DNA of 33,838 nucleotides from an uncultured Eggerthellaceae bacterium (GCA_910580205.1 CAJTVP010000020.1:1-33838), one strand, 5' to 3'. Counted from the first letter of the stretch, positions 22,837 through 30,346 are shown. Notes: generated from the sequence alone by a model not told the origin. Translations and numbers: made by a program.

Positions 22837-24550
22837 GATCCATAGGTCTGGCAGCGCTGGCAGGGCTCCCAACAGCGTTCAAGAGGCCAGCCTCGTCCTG
22901 ACCGCGAACAGCGGCTTCACGGGCATTCGGGCAACGGATGAGCCCGTGGCTGTGGGCATGGCGGATGACCGCATCTGCTGGGTGGCGCATCCGGATGCCG
23001 TGGGCACCGCCTCCGCCCCCGTTGCTGCCAGAGCGCAGGTGCGCCGCTTCGCCGAAGGCTTCCTCATGCCCGGCTTCCACGATGCCCATCTGCACTTCTT
23101 CCATGCCGCGCTCTACGATTCGCCCTTGGCTGCCTCTTTCGTGGGCGCCAGCGAAACGGACTGCGTGGAGCGCTTGAGGCGCTTCGCCACCACGCGCCCA
23201 CGGGGAAGCTGGCTTCTGGCCCAAGGCTGGCGCGAATACCTGTGGGACCCGCCCCAGACGCCCAGCAGGCATTCCCTGGATGCCGCATTCCCCGACCGCC
23301 CTGTGGCGCTCTACTCAGGAGACGCGCACACGCTCTGGTTGAACAGCCGCGCGCTGGATCAGCTGGGGATCACGGCCGCGTCCACACCACCTGCGGGCGG
23401 CGCCTACGACCATGATGCGGAAGGGGAGCTCACGGGCATCGTGCGAGAGACGGCTGCCATGGAGCTCACGGCGCGCATCGTGGATGCGTTCACCCGCGAA
23501 GAGCTGTTGGGCGCCTATGAGGCGTTCCAGAGCAAGCTCAACGCCCTGGGCGTGACGTCGGTCTGCGATATGGCGCTCACGGCTACGACCGGTCTGGATT
23601 TCGTGCGGGATGACCTGTTCTGCGCGTTGGAAGAGACGGGGCGTCTCACGCTGCGCACGCACCTGTTCCCCACGCTCACACGAGACGCGCGACGTCTGGA
23701 GGAGCTGCAAGCGCGACTGACCGGGCCGCTTCTGCGCCCGTGCGGATGCAAGCAATTCTTCGATGGCGTGTCCAGCCAGCACACCGCGTGGCTGGCTGAG
23801 CCCTACGCGAACGCGCGCACCCCCGGAGAGGTCGGGCGACCCACCTTGGACCCCACCCTCATGGAAGAGCTCGTGTCCGCAGCGGTGGGCGCAGGGCGGA
23901 TGGTGCGCATCCACACCATCGGTGATGAGGCCATCCATCAGGCGCTCAACATCTACGAGCGCGCATGCGAGGACCTGGGCGAAGACCTTGGCGAAGGCAC
24001 CGGCGAAAGCGCTGGCCCAGGCTCCATCCAAAAAGGACGGCTGGTCTTGGAGCACTTGGAGAACTTCCAGCCCGAAGACATCGCGCGTTTGGCGAAGCTG
24101 GGCGTGGTGGCATCCGTGCAGCCGCGCCACCTGACGCTGGACCCCGGCGGCCCTGAGCGCGACTTGGGGCCGGAGCGCGTGCCCTGGATGTGGCCGCTGA
24201 GGCAGCTGCTGGACGCCGGTGCCGTCCTGGCGTTCGGGACGGACGCGCCTGTGGTGGACCCGGATCCTTTGCGCGGCGTGTACACGGCCCTCACCCGCCA
24301 AGATGCGGACACCCGCGAACCGAAAGGCGGCTGGCTGCCCCAAGAGCGCATCACAGCCGCCGAAGCGCTGCGCGCCTATACGTGGGGAAGCGCCTACGCC
24401 TGCGGGCGCGAATCGGAGCTGGGGCGGCTGGCGCCGGGGATGCTGGCGGACATAGCGGTCTTCGACCGCGACCTGCTGCATGCCTCCCCTGAAGAGCTGC
24501 TGGACGCCCGCGCTCAAGCCGTCTTCGTGGGTGGCCGCCAAGTCAAGTAA
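22826..24550 (+). CDS. YtcJ-like metal-dependent amidohydrolase
   Basis: Amidohydrolase family 3 protein of about 574 residues. Metal-site motifs are MPGFHDAHLHFF (HxH), a lysine in GCKQFFDGVSSQHTAWL, the histidines of HTIGDEAIHQA and LEHLENF, and the aspartate in FGTDAPVVDPDP. The C-terminal AYTWGSAYACGRESELGRLA and PGMLADIAVFDRD are typical. Substrate unknown; relatives hydrolyse amides and cyclic amides. The start is uncertain: TTG 22826 overlaps the previous gene by 11 nt and gives a family-like N-terminus, but has a poor ribosome site. An insertion rich in Gly/Glu (about 380-395) is unusual. The stop codon is formed by the first bases of a REP-like repeat. Confidence 0.85.
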   Translation: MRDKIHRSGSAGRAPNSVQEASLVLTANSGFTGIRATDEPVAVGMADDRICWVAHPDAVGTASAPVAARAQVRRFAEGFLMPGFHDAHLHFFHAALYDSPLAASFVGASETDCVERLRRFATTRPRGSWLLAQGWREYLWDPPQTPSRHSLDAAFPDRPVALYSGDAHTLWLNSRALDQLGITAASTPPAGGAYDHDAEGELTGIVRETAAMELTARIVDAFTREELLGAYEAFQSKLNALGVTSVCDMALTATTGLDFVRDDLFCALEETGRLTLRTHLFPTLTRDARRLEELQARLTGPLLRPCGCKQFFDGVSSQHTAWLAEPYANARTPGEVGRPTLDPTLMEELVSAAVGAGRMVRIHTIGDEAIHQALNIYERACEDLGEDLGEGTGESAGPGSIQKGRLVLEHLENFQPEDIARLAKLGVVASVQPRHLTLDPGGPERDLGPERVPWMWPLRQLLDAGAVLAFGTDAPVVDPDPLRGVYTALTRQDADTREPKGGWLPQERITAAEALRAYTWGSAYACGRESELGRLAPGMLADIAVFDRDLLHASPEELLDARAQAVFVGGRQVK

Positions 24551-24606
24551 CACAGGGGACGGTTCTGTGTGTTAGCTTCCTTTCATCGTGGGCGGCCGCC
24601 AGGTCA
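24525..24606 (+). repeat. 21-bp imperfect direct repeats flanking a REP-like unit
   Basis: The stretch 24525-24545 (last codons of the amidohydrolase, encoding VGGRQV) recurs at 24586-24606 with 19 of 21 bases identical. The second copy would encode VGGRQVI followed by TGA. Between them lie the REP-like unit and 11 further bases. This suggests that the gene end was duplicated when the repeat arrived. The rest of the gap to 24705 holds a GC-rich hairpin (24664-24691) without a T-run. Confidence 0.7.
24549..24573 (+). repeat. REP-like 25-mer, solitary copy
   Basis: Begins AACACAGGGGACGGTTCT and ends TGTGTGTT. The ends can pair (ACACAG with CTGTGT) around a GGGACGGTT loop. It matches the two copies that flank the transposase gene 3.4 kb away (27898-27922 and 28774-28798). 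Its first two bases complete the TAA stop of the amidohydrolase. Confidence 0.85.
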
Positions 24607-24705
24607 TCTGACCCAGCGCTGAGGTCCGCCCTTCTGAATGCCCGCAGCCGCGCTGACGCCACAGGCGAAGCGCGCCCGCGCAGCCTTCGCCGGATCCTCC
24701 TGCCG

Positions 24706-25659
24706 CTACAGCTCCAGCTGGGCGATGACCTCTTTGAGCTGGGATGCGGAATCCTTGAGCTGCGCCTGCTCTTTATAATTGAGCGCCGGCGGCATGCGCA
24801 CCTCTATGCCATCGCTGCCCACCACGCACGGCGTGGAAAGCGCCACCCCTTCGATGCCGTACTCCCCCTGCATGGAATTGGAGACGGACAGCACGGACTT
24901 CTCATCGCGCACGATGCATTCGCAGATGCGCTTGATAGCCATGGCGATGCCGAAATACGTGGCTTTCTTCTTCTCGATGATCTCATAGGCCGAATCGCGG
25001 ACCAGGTCCGTGACTTCCCTGCGGAACTCTTCGTAGGATCCGGCGCTGCGCATGTTGAAGAAATCCTCCAGCGGGATGCCCGCTACGTGAGCGCTGGACC
25101 AGGCGATGAGCTCCGAATCGCCATGTTCGCCCAGGATGCGCACGTGGACGTTGCGCGGGTCCACGCCCAGCCGTTCGCTGATGATCTGCTTCAGGCGGCC
25201 GGTGTCCAGCACGGTGCCAGACCCGATCACCCGATGTTCGGGCAATCCGGACAGTTGGAGGGAGACGTGGGTCAGGATATCCACCGGATTCGACACGATC
25301 AACAGGATGCCGTCGAAGCCGCTCTCGCGGATCTGGGTCATGATCCCTTGGAAGATGCCGACGTTCTTGTTGACCAAGTCCAGCCTGCTCTCACCGGGTT
25401 TCTGGGCCGCGCCCGCCGTCACGATGACCACATCAGCATCCGAGATGTCCTCGTAGGCGCCCGCATGGATGTCCATGGGGCGGGCGAACGCGAGGCCGTG
25501 CGAGATGTCCAGCGCTTCCCCTTCAGCGCGGTCGTGGTCGACGTCGATGAGCACCATCTCAGAGAACAGTCCGGACTCCATGAGCGCGAACGCGCTGGTG
25601 GCCCCCACGAACCCGCAGCCGATGATGGCCACTTTCCTGCCTTTGATCCCCGCAGTCAC
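24706..25659 (-). CDS. ldh: L-lactate dehydrogenase
   Basis: NAD-dependent enzyme that reduces pyruvate to L-lactate and regenerates NAD in fermentation. The 317 residues show the Rossmann loop GCGFVG (14-19), the substrate loop QKPGESR with Q86 (lactate rather than malate specificity) and R92, D152 and R155 in LDTGR, and the proton-relay histidine H179 in GEHGDS. Length is normal. The start is GTG 25659, preceded by AGGCGGG; an overlapping ATG is in another frame and meets a stop at once. It is transcribed divergently from tenA and convergently to the amidohydrolase. Confidence 0.93.
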   Translation of the reverse strand: MTAGIKGRKVAIIGCGFVGATSAFALMESGLFSEMVLIDVDHDRAEGEALDISHGLAFARPMDIHAGAYEDISDADVVIVTAGAAQKPGESRLDLVNKNVGIFQGIMTQIRESGFDGILLIVSNPVDILTHVSLQLSGLPEHRVIGSGTVLDTGRLKQIISERLGVDPRNVHVRILGEHGDSELIAWSSAHVAGIPLEDFFNMRSAGSYEEFRREVTDLVRDSAYEIIEKKKATYFGIAMAIKRICECIVRDEKSVLSVSNSMQGEYGIEGVALSTPCVVGSDGIEVRMPPALNYKEQAQLKDSASQLKEVIAQLEL

Positions 25660-25693
25660 GACATGCCCGCCTTTCTCTTCTCCGAATGGGCGC

Positions 25694-25702
25694 AGTCTAG
25701 CA
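25694..25702 (-). promoter_or_regulatory. Extended -10 promoter of ldh
   Basis: TGC-TAGACT on the minus strand, an extended -10 element. The nearby TTGACG is too close (12 bp) to serve as its -35. The leader would be about 30 nt. Confidence 0.45.
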
Positions 25703-25804
25703 CCCGAAGCCCGTCAACCGGCGAAAATGCAACCCTCCGTTAACAAAGAGTCGAACCGGCTGGGCTACCATGAGTCGCAAACCACTCAATCGCGAAGGAG
25801 CTCC

Positions 25805-26485
25805 ATGAAACCCAGCGACCGTTTCTACGCGAAAGCGATCCACCTTTGGGAATCCTATCTTGACCATCCCTTCGTGAAGGGGATCGGCGATGGGACGTTG
25901 AGCCATGAGCGTTTTCGGTATTACCTGATCCAGGATCACAAATATCTCATGCAGTACGCGAAGGTGTTCGCCTTGGGCGTGGTGAAGTCATCCAGCGAAG
26001 ATGACATGCGGCTGTTCGCGGATCTCATCGCCGCCACGCTGGATACGGAGAACGCGGTCCACCGGACCTACCTGGCAGAGCTCGGCGTGGCAGACGATGC
26101 CATCCAACGGGCGCCCATGGCGCTGAACAACAAGTCCTATACCGACTACATGATCGCGCAAGCTGCGAAGGGCGGTCTCCCGGAGATAGCGGTGGCGGTG
26201 CTGGCGTGCTCGTGGAGCTACAAGATCATCGGCGATCATTTGAGCGTTGAAAGGGACGGACGCCATGATCCGTTCTATCACCGATGGATAGCCATGTACT
26301 CATCTGAGGAATATCGCGATGCCAACGATGTCATGATCGAACTGGTGGACCGGCATTGCGCCGATCTTCCTGAAGAGCATCTGGCGCGCCTGGATGAGAT
26401 CCTGCTGGATTGCAGCCGCTATGAATACCAATTCTGGGATATGGCCTGGTCCCAAGGCGAAACCTACACGCCTTACCCCACATGA
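25805..26485 (+). CDS. tenA: TenA-type thiaminase II (aminopyrimidine aminohydrolase)
   Basis: Hydrolyses aminopyrimidine breakdown products of thiamin so the pyrimidine can be salvaged. The 226 residues are all-helical with the expected active-site residues: D44 in YLIQDHKYL, nucleophile C135 in LACSWSYKIIG, and E207 in SRYEYQFW. ATG 25805 follows GAAGGAGC; in-frame upstream codons overlap the ldh promoter and are rejected. No TPP riboswitch pattern is visible in 25660-25804. No other thiamin gene is nearby. Confidence 0.93.
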   Translation: MKPSDRFYAKAIHLWESYLDHPFVKGIGDGTLSHERFRYYLIQDHKYLMQYAKVFALGVVKSSSEDDMRLFADLIAATLDTENAVHRTYLAELGVADDAIQRAPMALNNKSYTDYMIAQAAKGGLPEIAVAVLACSWSYKIIGDHLSVERDGRHDPFYHRWIAMYSSEEYRDANDVMIELVDRHCADLPEEHLARLDEILLDCSRYEYQFWDMAWSQGETYTPYPT

Positions 26486-26519
26486 CATTAGAGCACATCT
26501 GATGTCATGATTGCAGAGG
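26481..26519. terminator. Inverted repeat over the tenA stop codon
   Basis: CATGACAT (26481-26488) and ATGTCATG (26512-26519) pair, and AGA/TCT continues the stem around a GCACA loop. It lies between convergent tenA and the aldo/keto reductase gene. No T-run follows on either strand, so efficient intrinsic termination is doubtful. Confidence 0.35.
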
Positions 26520-26602
26520 TGGCCCAACATGACGCAAGTACCCCATGGCGCTTCCTCAGATCGCTATGGATGTGACGAAGAACCATCTCGACACTGGATG
26601 TG

Positions 26603-27700
26603 CTATACCCCGAAGTATCCAGCGATCCGCCCCATGCGCTCCATCTGTTCGACGCCGAAGGGACAGCGTCGGTTGCAGTGGCCGCACTGAACGCAATCGG
26701 ATGCGTGGTACTCGAGGTTGCCGTAGTGCCCGCACGCCAGCTCGTCTCCCATGCGCGCCAAGTCATAGTACTTGTTGGCAAGGCCGATCTGGATACCTTG
26801 GGGGCAGGGTTGACAGTGCCCGCAGTACACGCACACACCGCGGTCGACCGGGGCGGCGAAGGTGCCCACCACCGAGTAGTCGCGCTGCTCGGGGCTCGCG
26901 TCCAGGAATGCGAGCGCGTCTTCCAGGTCATCCATGCCGCGCACCCCTGGCAGCACCGTGAGCACGCCCGGCTTGTCCAACGCGTACTGGATGCACTGCT
27001 CGCGGGTGAGAGCCCGGCCGAACGGAGACGCCACCGCGTCGAGCAGTTGCCCTCCCGCGAAGGCCTTCATGACCGAGATGCCAACACCCGCCGCCTCGAA
27101 CTCGCGGTAGATGCCGGCTCGGTCGGCCGAGGTCCCCTTGCCGTACTGGGATTCGTCGGTGTAGTCGTACATGGGATTGATGCTGAACATCCCCAAGTCC
27201 ATCTCGCCGGTGGCCAGAAGGCGCCGTGCGATGCCCGGCGTATGCGTGCTGAAGCCGAGGTGCCGGATCACACCCTCATCACGCCGACGCAACGCGTAAT
27301 CCCAAAGACCACCCTCCATCACGGCATCGAGGTCGGCGTCTTCGTCGATGCAGTGGATGAAGCCGAAGTCGGCGTAGTCGGTGCCCAGCGTGGTCAGCCG
27401 CTGCTCGAATTCGGCGATGGCTCGCTTCGGATCGATCGTCCACCCGTAGGTGCCACGCGAGTAGTCGGCCCCTAGATGCACCTGGAACATGGCTTGGTCA
27501 CGGCGGCCTTTGAACGCCTCGGCGTAGGCATCGAACGCCGAGGCGTCAGCCGGCACGAAGTCGAAGAAGTTCACCCCCGCGTCGAGAGCCGCGTGCAACG
27601 TGCGCACGGCTTCGGCTTTGCTGCAGGCGTGGATATGGCCCATGCCCAGCCCGATGATGCTTATATTTTCCCCACCATGGGGCAGCTTCCGATATTCCAT
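26603..27700 (-). CDS. Aldo/keto reductase with C-terminal ferredoxin domain
   Basis: Predicted oxidoreductase of 365 residues. A TIM-barrel aldo/keto reductase region (about 1-275) is followed by two cluster-binding sets, C290-x2-C293-x2-C296-x2-C299 and C336-x2-C339-x2-C342-x3-C346. The usual catalytic tyrosine after FD (position 52 by simple alignment) is Asp, and the usual lysine is H75, while H116 is kept; a subgroup of Fe-S reductases seems to share this (recalled, unchecked). Classical carbonyl reduction is therefore uncertain. ATG 27700 follows GGGAGGGG. A MerR-type promoter lies about 150 nt upstream, with a short leader frame in between. Substrate unknown. Confidence 0.9.
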   Translation of the reverse strand: MEYRKLPHGGENISIIGLGMGHIHACSKAEAVRTLHAALDAGVNFFDFVPADASAFDAYAEAFKGRRDQAMFQVHLGADYSRGTYGWTIDPKRAIAEFEQRLTTLGTDYADFGFIHCIDEDADLDAVMEGGLWDYALRRRDEGVIRHLGFSTHTPGIARRLLATGEMDLGMFSINPMYDYTDESQYGKGTSADRAGIYREFEAAGVGISVMKAFAGGQLLDAVASPFGRALTREQCIQYALDKPGVLTVLPGVRGMDDLEDALAFLDASPEQRDYSVVGTFAAPVDRGVCVYCGHCQPCPQGIQIGLANKYYDLARMGDELACGHYGNLEYHASDCVQCGHCNRRCPFGVEQMERMGRIAGYFGV

Positions 27701-27715
27701 AACCCGTTCCCCTCC

Positions 27716-27811
27716 CTAGAGGTGCGCTTGCGACAGCACCGCGACGTTCAGCGCCGCGAGCGTGGGGGGGGCGAACCCGCCCGGGACATCGCGGGCCGCC
27801 ATCTGCTTCAC
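27716..27811 (-). CDS. Short leader frame upstream of the aldo/keto reductase
   Basis: GTG at 27811 (or ATG at 27802) opens a frame of 31 codons ending TAG at 27716-27718, just before the reductase's ribosome site. It contains GGFAPPTLAALNVAVL. A run of eight G on the plus strand (27764-27771) forms the Pro-Pro codons, so slippage there would change the frame. No strong ribosome site is seen. It may be a leader peptide, a gene remnant, or chance. Confidence 0.25.
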   Translation of the reverse strand: MKQMAARDVPGGFAPPTLAALNVAVLSQAHL

Positions 27812-27853
27812 GTCCGTCGCAGTGATTCCTTTCGGCCTCTATCGTCGGTGCTA

Positions 27854-27884
27854 TTTATAGAGTTTGAACCTAGCTTCAAGTCAA
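27854..27884 (-). promoter_or_regulatory. MerR-type promoter and operator of the aldo/keto reductase
   Basis: On the minus strand TTGACT (27879-27884) and TATAAA (27854-27859) are 19 bp apart. The spacer carries the dyad TTGAA-N6-TTCAA (27864-27879). The over-long spacer with a dyad is the hallmark of promoters activated by MerR proteins, including those of aldehyde-responsive AdhR type (family knowledge). No MerR gene adjoins it; the only one in the window is at 9942-11078. Confidence 0.7.
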
Positions 27885-27897
27885 GCGTCTGCTTCGG

Positions 27898-27922
27898 AAC
27901 ACAGGGGACGGTTCTATGTGTT
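27898..27922 (+). repeat. REP-like 25-mer, left of the transposase
   Basis: Same element as at 24549-24573, differing at one base (CTATGTGTT in place of CTGTGTGTT). AACACA and TGTGTT at its ends can pair. It lies 50 bp before the transposase start, in inverted orientation to the copy at 28774-28798. Confidence 0.88.
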
Positions 27923-27972
27923 ATGATTTCTTTTCGCGACCATCCCTATGGCCTTCAACAGGATCGAGTTCC

Positions 27973-28749
27973 ATGACGCGCACAGCACGAAAGCTATCCG
28001 CATCATCCATATACCATGTGATCATGCGAGGGCGGAACCGCCAAAGGATATTGGAAGATGAAGAGGATAGGCGCAAATTTCTTGAAGTGCTTGCGGGATA
28101 TCGGGATAGTTGCGGCTTCGCCATTTTGGGCTATTGTCTCATGGACAATCATTTCCATTTGCTTCTCAAGATTGGAGATGAACCCTTATCGACCATCATG
28201 AAGAAGATCGCTTGCAAGTTCGTCTTCTGGTATAACGCCAAATATGACCGAACGGGACATCTCTTCCAAGACAGATTCAAGAGCGAGCCCGTTGAAGATG
28301 ACGCTTACCTGCTGGCGGCCTTGCGTTACATCCACCGCAATCCCGTCAAGGCGGGCATCGTTGCGCGTCCACGGGAATATGAGATGAGCAGCTACTCCGA
28401 CTACATGCGAGGAAGCGGCCTGACCGATACGGACCTTGTTTTATCCATGCTATCCCGTGAGGAGCTTGAGCGCTACACCGAAGAAGATGCTGATGAAGAG
28501 TGTATGGACATCTCAGAGATGGGCCGGCCTGCTTTCGCTGACGAAGATGCCCGCAGCGTCATCTTCGATGTGTGCGGCTGCTCCTCCGTTGCCGATTTTC
28601 AAGGACTCGATAGGACTGACAGGCGGAAGAGCATAAGGCGGTTGTCAGAACGCGGGCTTTCCATCCGGCAGATCAGCCGCTTGACCGGTGAGAGCATAGG
28701 TGTGGTTCGCGGCTGCTTGAAAGCGGCGAAGCATCCCAGCACGCAATAG
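27973..28749 (+). CDS. REP-associated tyrosine transposase (Y1 HUH nuclease)
   Basis: Protein of 258 residues of the TnpREP/IS200-like Y1 group. It shows the early motif SIYHVIMRGRNRQ, the metal-binding HUH pair in YCLMDNHFHLLLK, and the catalytic tyrosine in AALRYIHRNPVKAG. A C-terminal helix-turn-helix-like part (about 215-255, LSIRQISRLTGESIGVVRG) follows. Such enzymes cut single-stranded DNA at REP hairpins and are usually domesticated single-copy genes (family knowledge). ATG 27973 has AGGATCGAG upstream. Inverted REP-like units flank it on both sides, and the gene looks intact. It is more A+T-rich than its neighbours. Confidence 0.93.
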   Translation: MTRTARKLSASSIYHVIMRGRNRQRILEDEEDRRKFLEVLAGYRDSCGFAILGYCLMDNHFHLLLKIGDEPLSTIMKKIACKFVFWYNAKYDRTGHLFQDRFKSEPVEDDAYLLAALRYIHRNPVKAGIVARPREYEMSSYSDYMRGSGLTDTDLVLSMLSREELERYTEEDADEECMDISEMGRPAFADEDARSVIFDVCGCSSVADFQGLDRTDRRKSIRRLSERGLSIRQISRLTGESIGVVRGCLKAAKHPSTQ

Positions 28750-28773
28750 CCAACACCTTGGCGATGCAACGCT

Positions 28774-28798
28774 AGCACATAGAACCGTCCCCTGTGTT
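28774..28798 (-). repeat. REP-like 25-mer, right of the transposase (inverted)
   Basis: Reverse-complement copy of the 27898-27922 element, starting AACACAGGGGACGGTTCTAT on the minus strand. It ends TGTGCT, so its outer stem has one mismatch. It lies 24 bp after the transposase stop. Confidence 0.87.
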
Positions 28799-28832
28799 GC
28801 TGCAGGTGTTCCCTGACGCAAGCGGGGTGTGC

Positions 28833-28838
28833 TATACT
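28833..28838 (+). promoter_or_regulatory. -10 box of tRNA-Gly
   Basis: TATACT 15 nt before the mature tRNA-Gly. The best -35 match (TTCCCT, 18 bp upstream) is weak. Confidence 0.45.
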
Positions 28839-28853
28839 TCGTCGGGTCGAATT

Positions 28854-28927
28854 GCGGGCGTGATTCAATGGTAGAATTTCAGCTTCCCAAGCTGACCACG
28901 CGGGTTCGATTCCCGTCGCCCGCTCCA
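28854..28927 (+). tRNA. tRNA-Gly, anticodon CCC
   Basis: A complete cloverleaf with encoded CCA. Acceptor GCGGGCG pairs with CGCCCGC, the anticodon stem TCAGC/GCTGA closes the loop TTCCCAA with anticodon CCC (28886-28888), and the T-arm has GGTTCGATTCC. It reads GGG glycine codons. The REP/transposase unit sits just upstream of its promoter. From 28928 to 29075 there is only a GC-rich hairpin. Confidence 0.97.
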
Positions 28928-29025
28928 CTTCTTTCTTCTTAGAATGCTCATAAAGTGCAAAAGACGACGCTCGAAGCGCCGCCCCTTGCGCGTTTCGGAG
29001 CCCGATGAACGGACCACGCGAGGAC

Positions 29026-29052
29026 GGAGGGGCGTGACGGCAGCGCCCCTCC
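29026..29052 (-). terminator. GC-rich hairpin behind the sortase gene
   Basis: GGAGGGGCG (29026-29034) pairs with CGCCCCTCC (29044-29052) around a 9-nt loop. It follows the sortase stop by about 24 nt but has no T-run on the minus strand. The sequence GACGGAGGGGCGTGAC resembles the hairpin arm at 6667-6682. Confidence 0.35.
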
Positions 29053-29075
29053 ATTCCCCTTGTTGTCTTATGGCA

Positions 29076-30179
29076 TCACCAAGACGGCTGGAGATTCTTC
29101 TCCCCCACCATGACCCCGCTGACCAAGTACCGCTTCTCCGGCACTGACGGGATCGTGCATGTGGACAGCTGCACCACGTAGGCCTGACCGGCTTGCAGCT
29201 GCTCCATGCCGCTCTCGAACGAATGATCCCCTGTGGGGTGCTGCATCTCGTCCAGGTACTCTTGCAACACGAACCGATCGCTGAAATCATGCTCGTTCAA
29301 GATGTGCTCGTCGGTCACCTCACCGGCGGACACGATCTTATAGGTGTACATCTTCTTCGGCGTGTACACGTAGAAGAACGGATGCTCGTCGAAGAACGCC
29401 TTGTCTTCGAAGTTGTGCAGCGTGCCGAAGGCCGCCTCCGCTCGCTCATCATCCGGCTGGAACGTATGCCCATAGATCACGGTGACCGGGTCAGTGAAAT
29501 CCTTGCTGTTCAATGATTGCGTGTACGCAGCACCCGTAGGGTCGTCCTCCTTGTTCACGTTCCGGTACAGATAATAATTGTCCGCAAGGTCGCTCTGCAG
29601 CACCGGCATGTTCACCTGCGTGCCCGGCACATACAGCCACGCATAGATGTCAGGATTCTGATTGACGAGCTCCAGGAAGTTAATGGGGTTGTACGTCAAC
29701 GCACCCTCATTGCTTTCCGGGATCTTCGTCGTGTCGACGGAGGAGATGAGCTCGGATTGCTCCGGCTTGGGGCCATAGTCAGTGGACTGGCCTCCCATGT
29801 TCACCACGCTGATGCCAATGGCCACCACCGCCACCAGCGCCACGCAGCATCCGGCCAGCGCGATCCCCCACTTCTTGCGCTGCTTCTCCTTGCGCTCTTC
29901 CTTCCTCCGTTGCCCCTCCTTGCGGATGCTGTCCTCAACACCTTCGCGCCCATGCCCATGACGGCCGCACTCGGATGAGGACACTTCCACGCGCTTCCAC
30001 GGAGACGACTCATCCCCAGGAGCGGGCCGGTCTTTCAGTGCATGCCGCTCCTCATAGGCGTCATCCGCGCTCTCGCGAACCTCCTTATCGGCTTTGACCT
30101 TGGCGCGGGGATCGTTCTTCTTGGGTCTATTGGTCGTTTCAGGCCGTTCGGTATCTTCCGGCCGTTCAGATCCGGTCAT
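29076..30179 (-). CDS. Class B sortase
   Basis: Membrane-anchored transpeptidase that fixes surface proteins to peptidoglycan. The 367 residues start with an unusually long, highly charged cytoplasmic region (1-105), then a membrane helix (about 106-128) and an extracytoplasmic sortase domain. Catalytic residues are H238 in VIYGHTF, C341 in LSTCTIP and R350 in EKRYLVSG; spacing and the long insert before the Cys fit class B. ATG 30179 follows AAAAGGAG. Its probable substrate, ending in SPKTG, is encoded just upstream on the same strand; Clostridioides SrtB is known to use SPKTG-type motifs. The low-complexity cytoplasmic tail is not usual for the class. Confidence 0.92.
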   Translation of the reverse strand: MTGSERPEDTERPETTNRPKKNDPRAKVKADKEVRESADDAYEERHALKDRPAPGDESSPWKRVEVSSSECGRHGHGREGVEDSIRKEGQRRKEERKEKQRKKWGIALAGCCVALVAVVAIGISVVNMGGQSTDYGPKPEQSELISSVDTTKIPESNEGALTYNPINFLELVNQNPDIYAWLYVPGTQVNMPVLQSDLADNYYLYRNVNKEDDPTGAAYTQSLNSKDFTDPVTVIYGHTFQPDDERAEAAFGTLHNFEDKAFFDEHPFFYVYTPKKMYTYKIVSAGEVTDEHILNEHDFSDRFVLQEYLDEMQHPTGDHSFESGMEQLQAGQAYVVQLSTCTIPSVPEKRYLVSGVMVGEKNLQPSW

Positions 30180-30245
30180 GCAAAACTCCTTTTACGGATG
30201 AGGTATTCTTGAATGGACGGCAATGGCGTTATCAGCCTCAAGACA

Positions 30246-30277
30246 CGAAAGAGGGCGGTTGCCGCCGCCCCCTTTCG
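30246..30277 (-). terminator. Rho-independent terminator of the SPKTG protein gene
   Basis: CGAAAG and GGGCGG (30246-30258, one mismatch between) pair with CCGCCC and CTTTCG (30265-30277) around TTGCCG. On the minus strand the A-rich arm precedes and TCTTTCGTGTCTT follows. It separates the surface-protein gene from the sortase. Confidence 0.7.
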
Positions 30278-30286
30278 CCATGCAAA

Positions 30287-30328
30287 GCGTATGTTCGCTT
30301 CGGTGCGTTTGTTTGTGCGTATGTTCGC
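30287..30328 (+). repeat. Two copies of a 12-mer, inverted 11-bp match across the gene
   Basis: GCGTATGTTCGC occurs at 30287-30298 and 30317-30328. Eleven of its bases recur in inverted orientation at 31788-31798, beyond the other end of the SPKTG gene. They could be protein-binding sites; the length is too short to argue strongly. Confidence 0.45.
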
Positions 30329-30346
30329 GAAACGCTTGTGGGAATC

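Noticed and set aside
23315..24553. 412-codon minus-strand frame opposite the amidohydrolase
   Set aside because: The plus strand carries complete amidohydrolase metal-site motifs; the minus frame has none.
25660..25804. Possible TPP riboswitch before tenA
   Set aside because: The conserved CUGAGA and ACCUG-type elements and the expected stems are absent.
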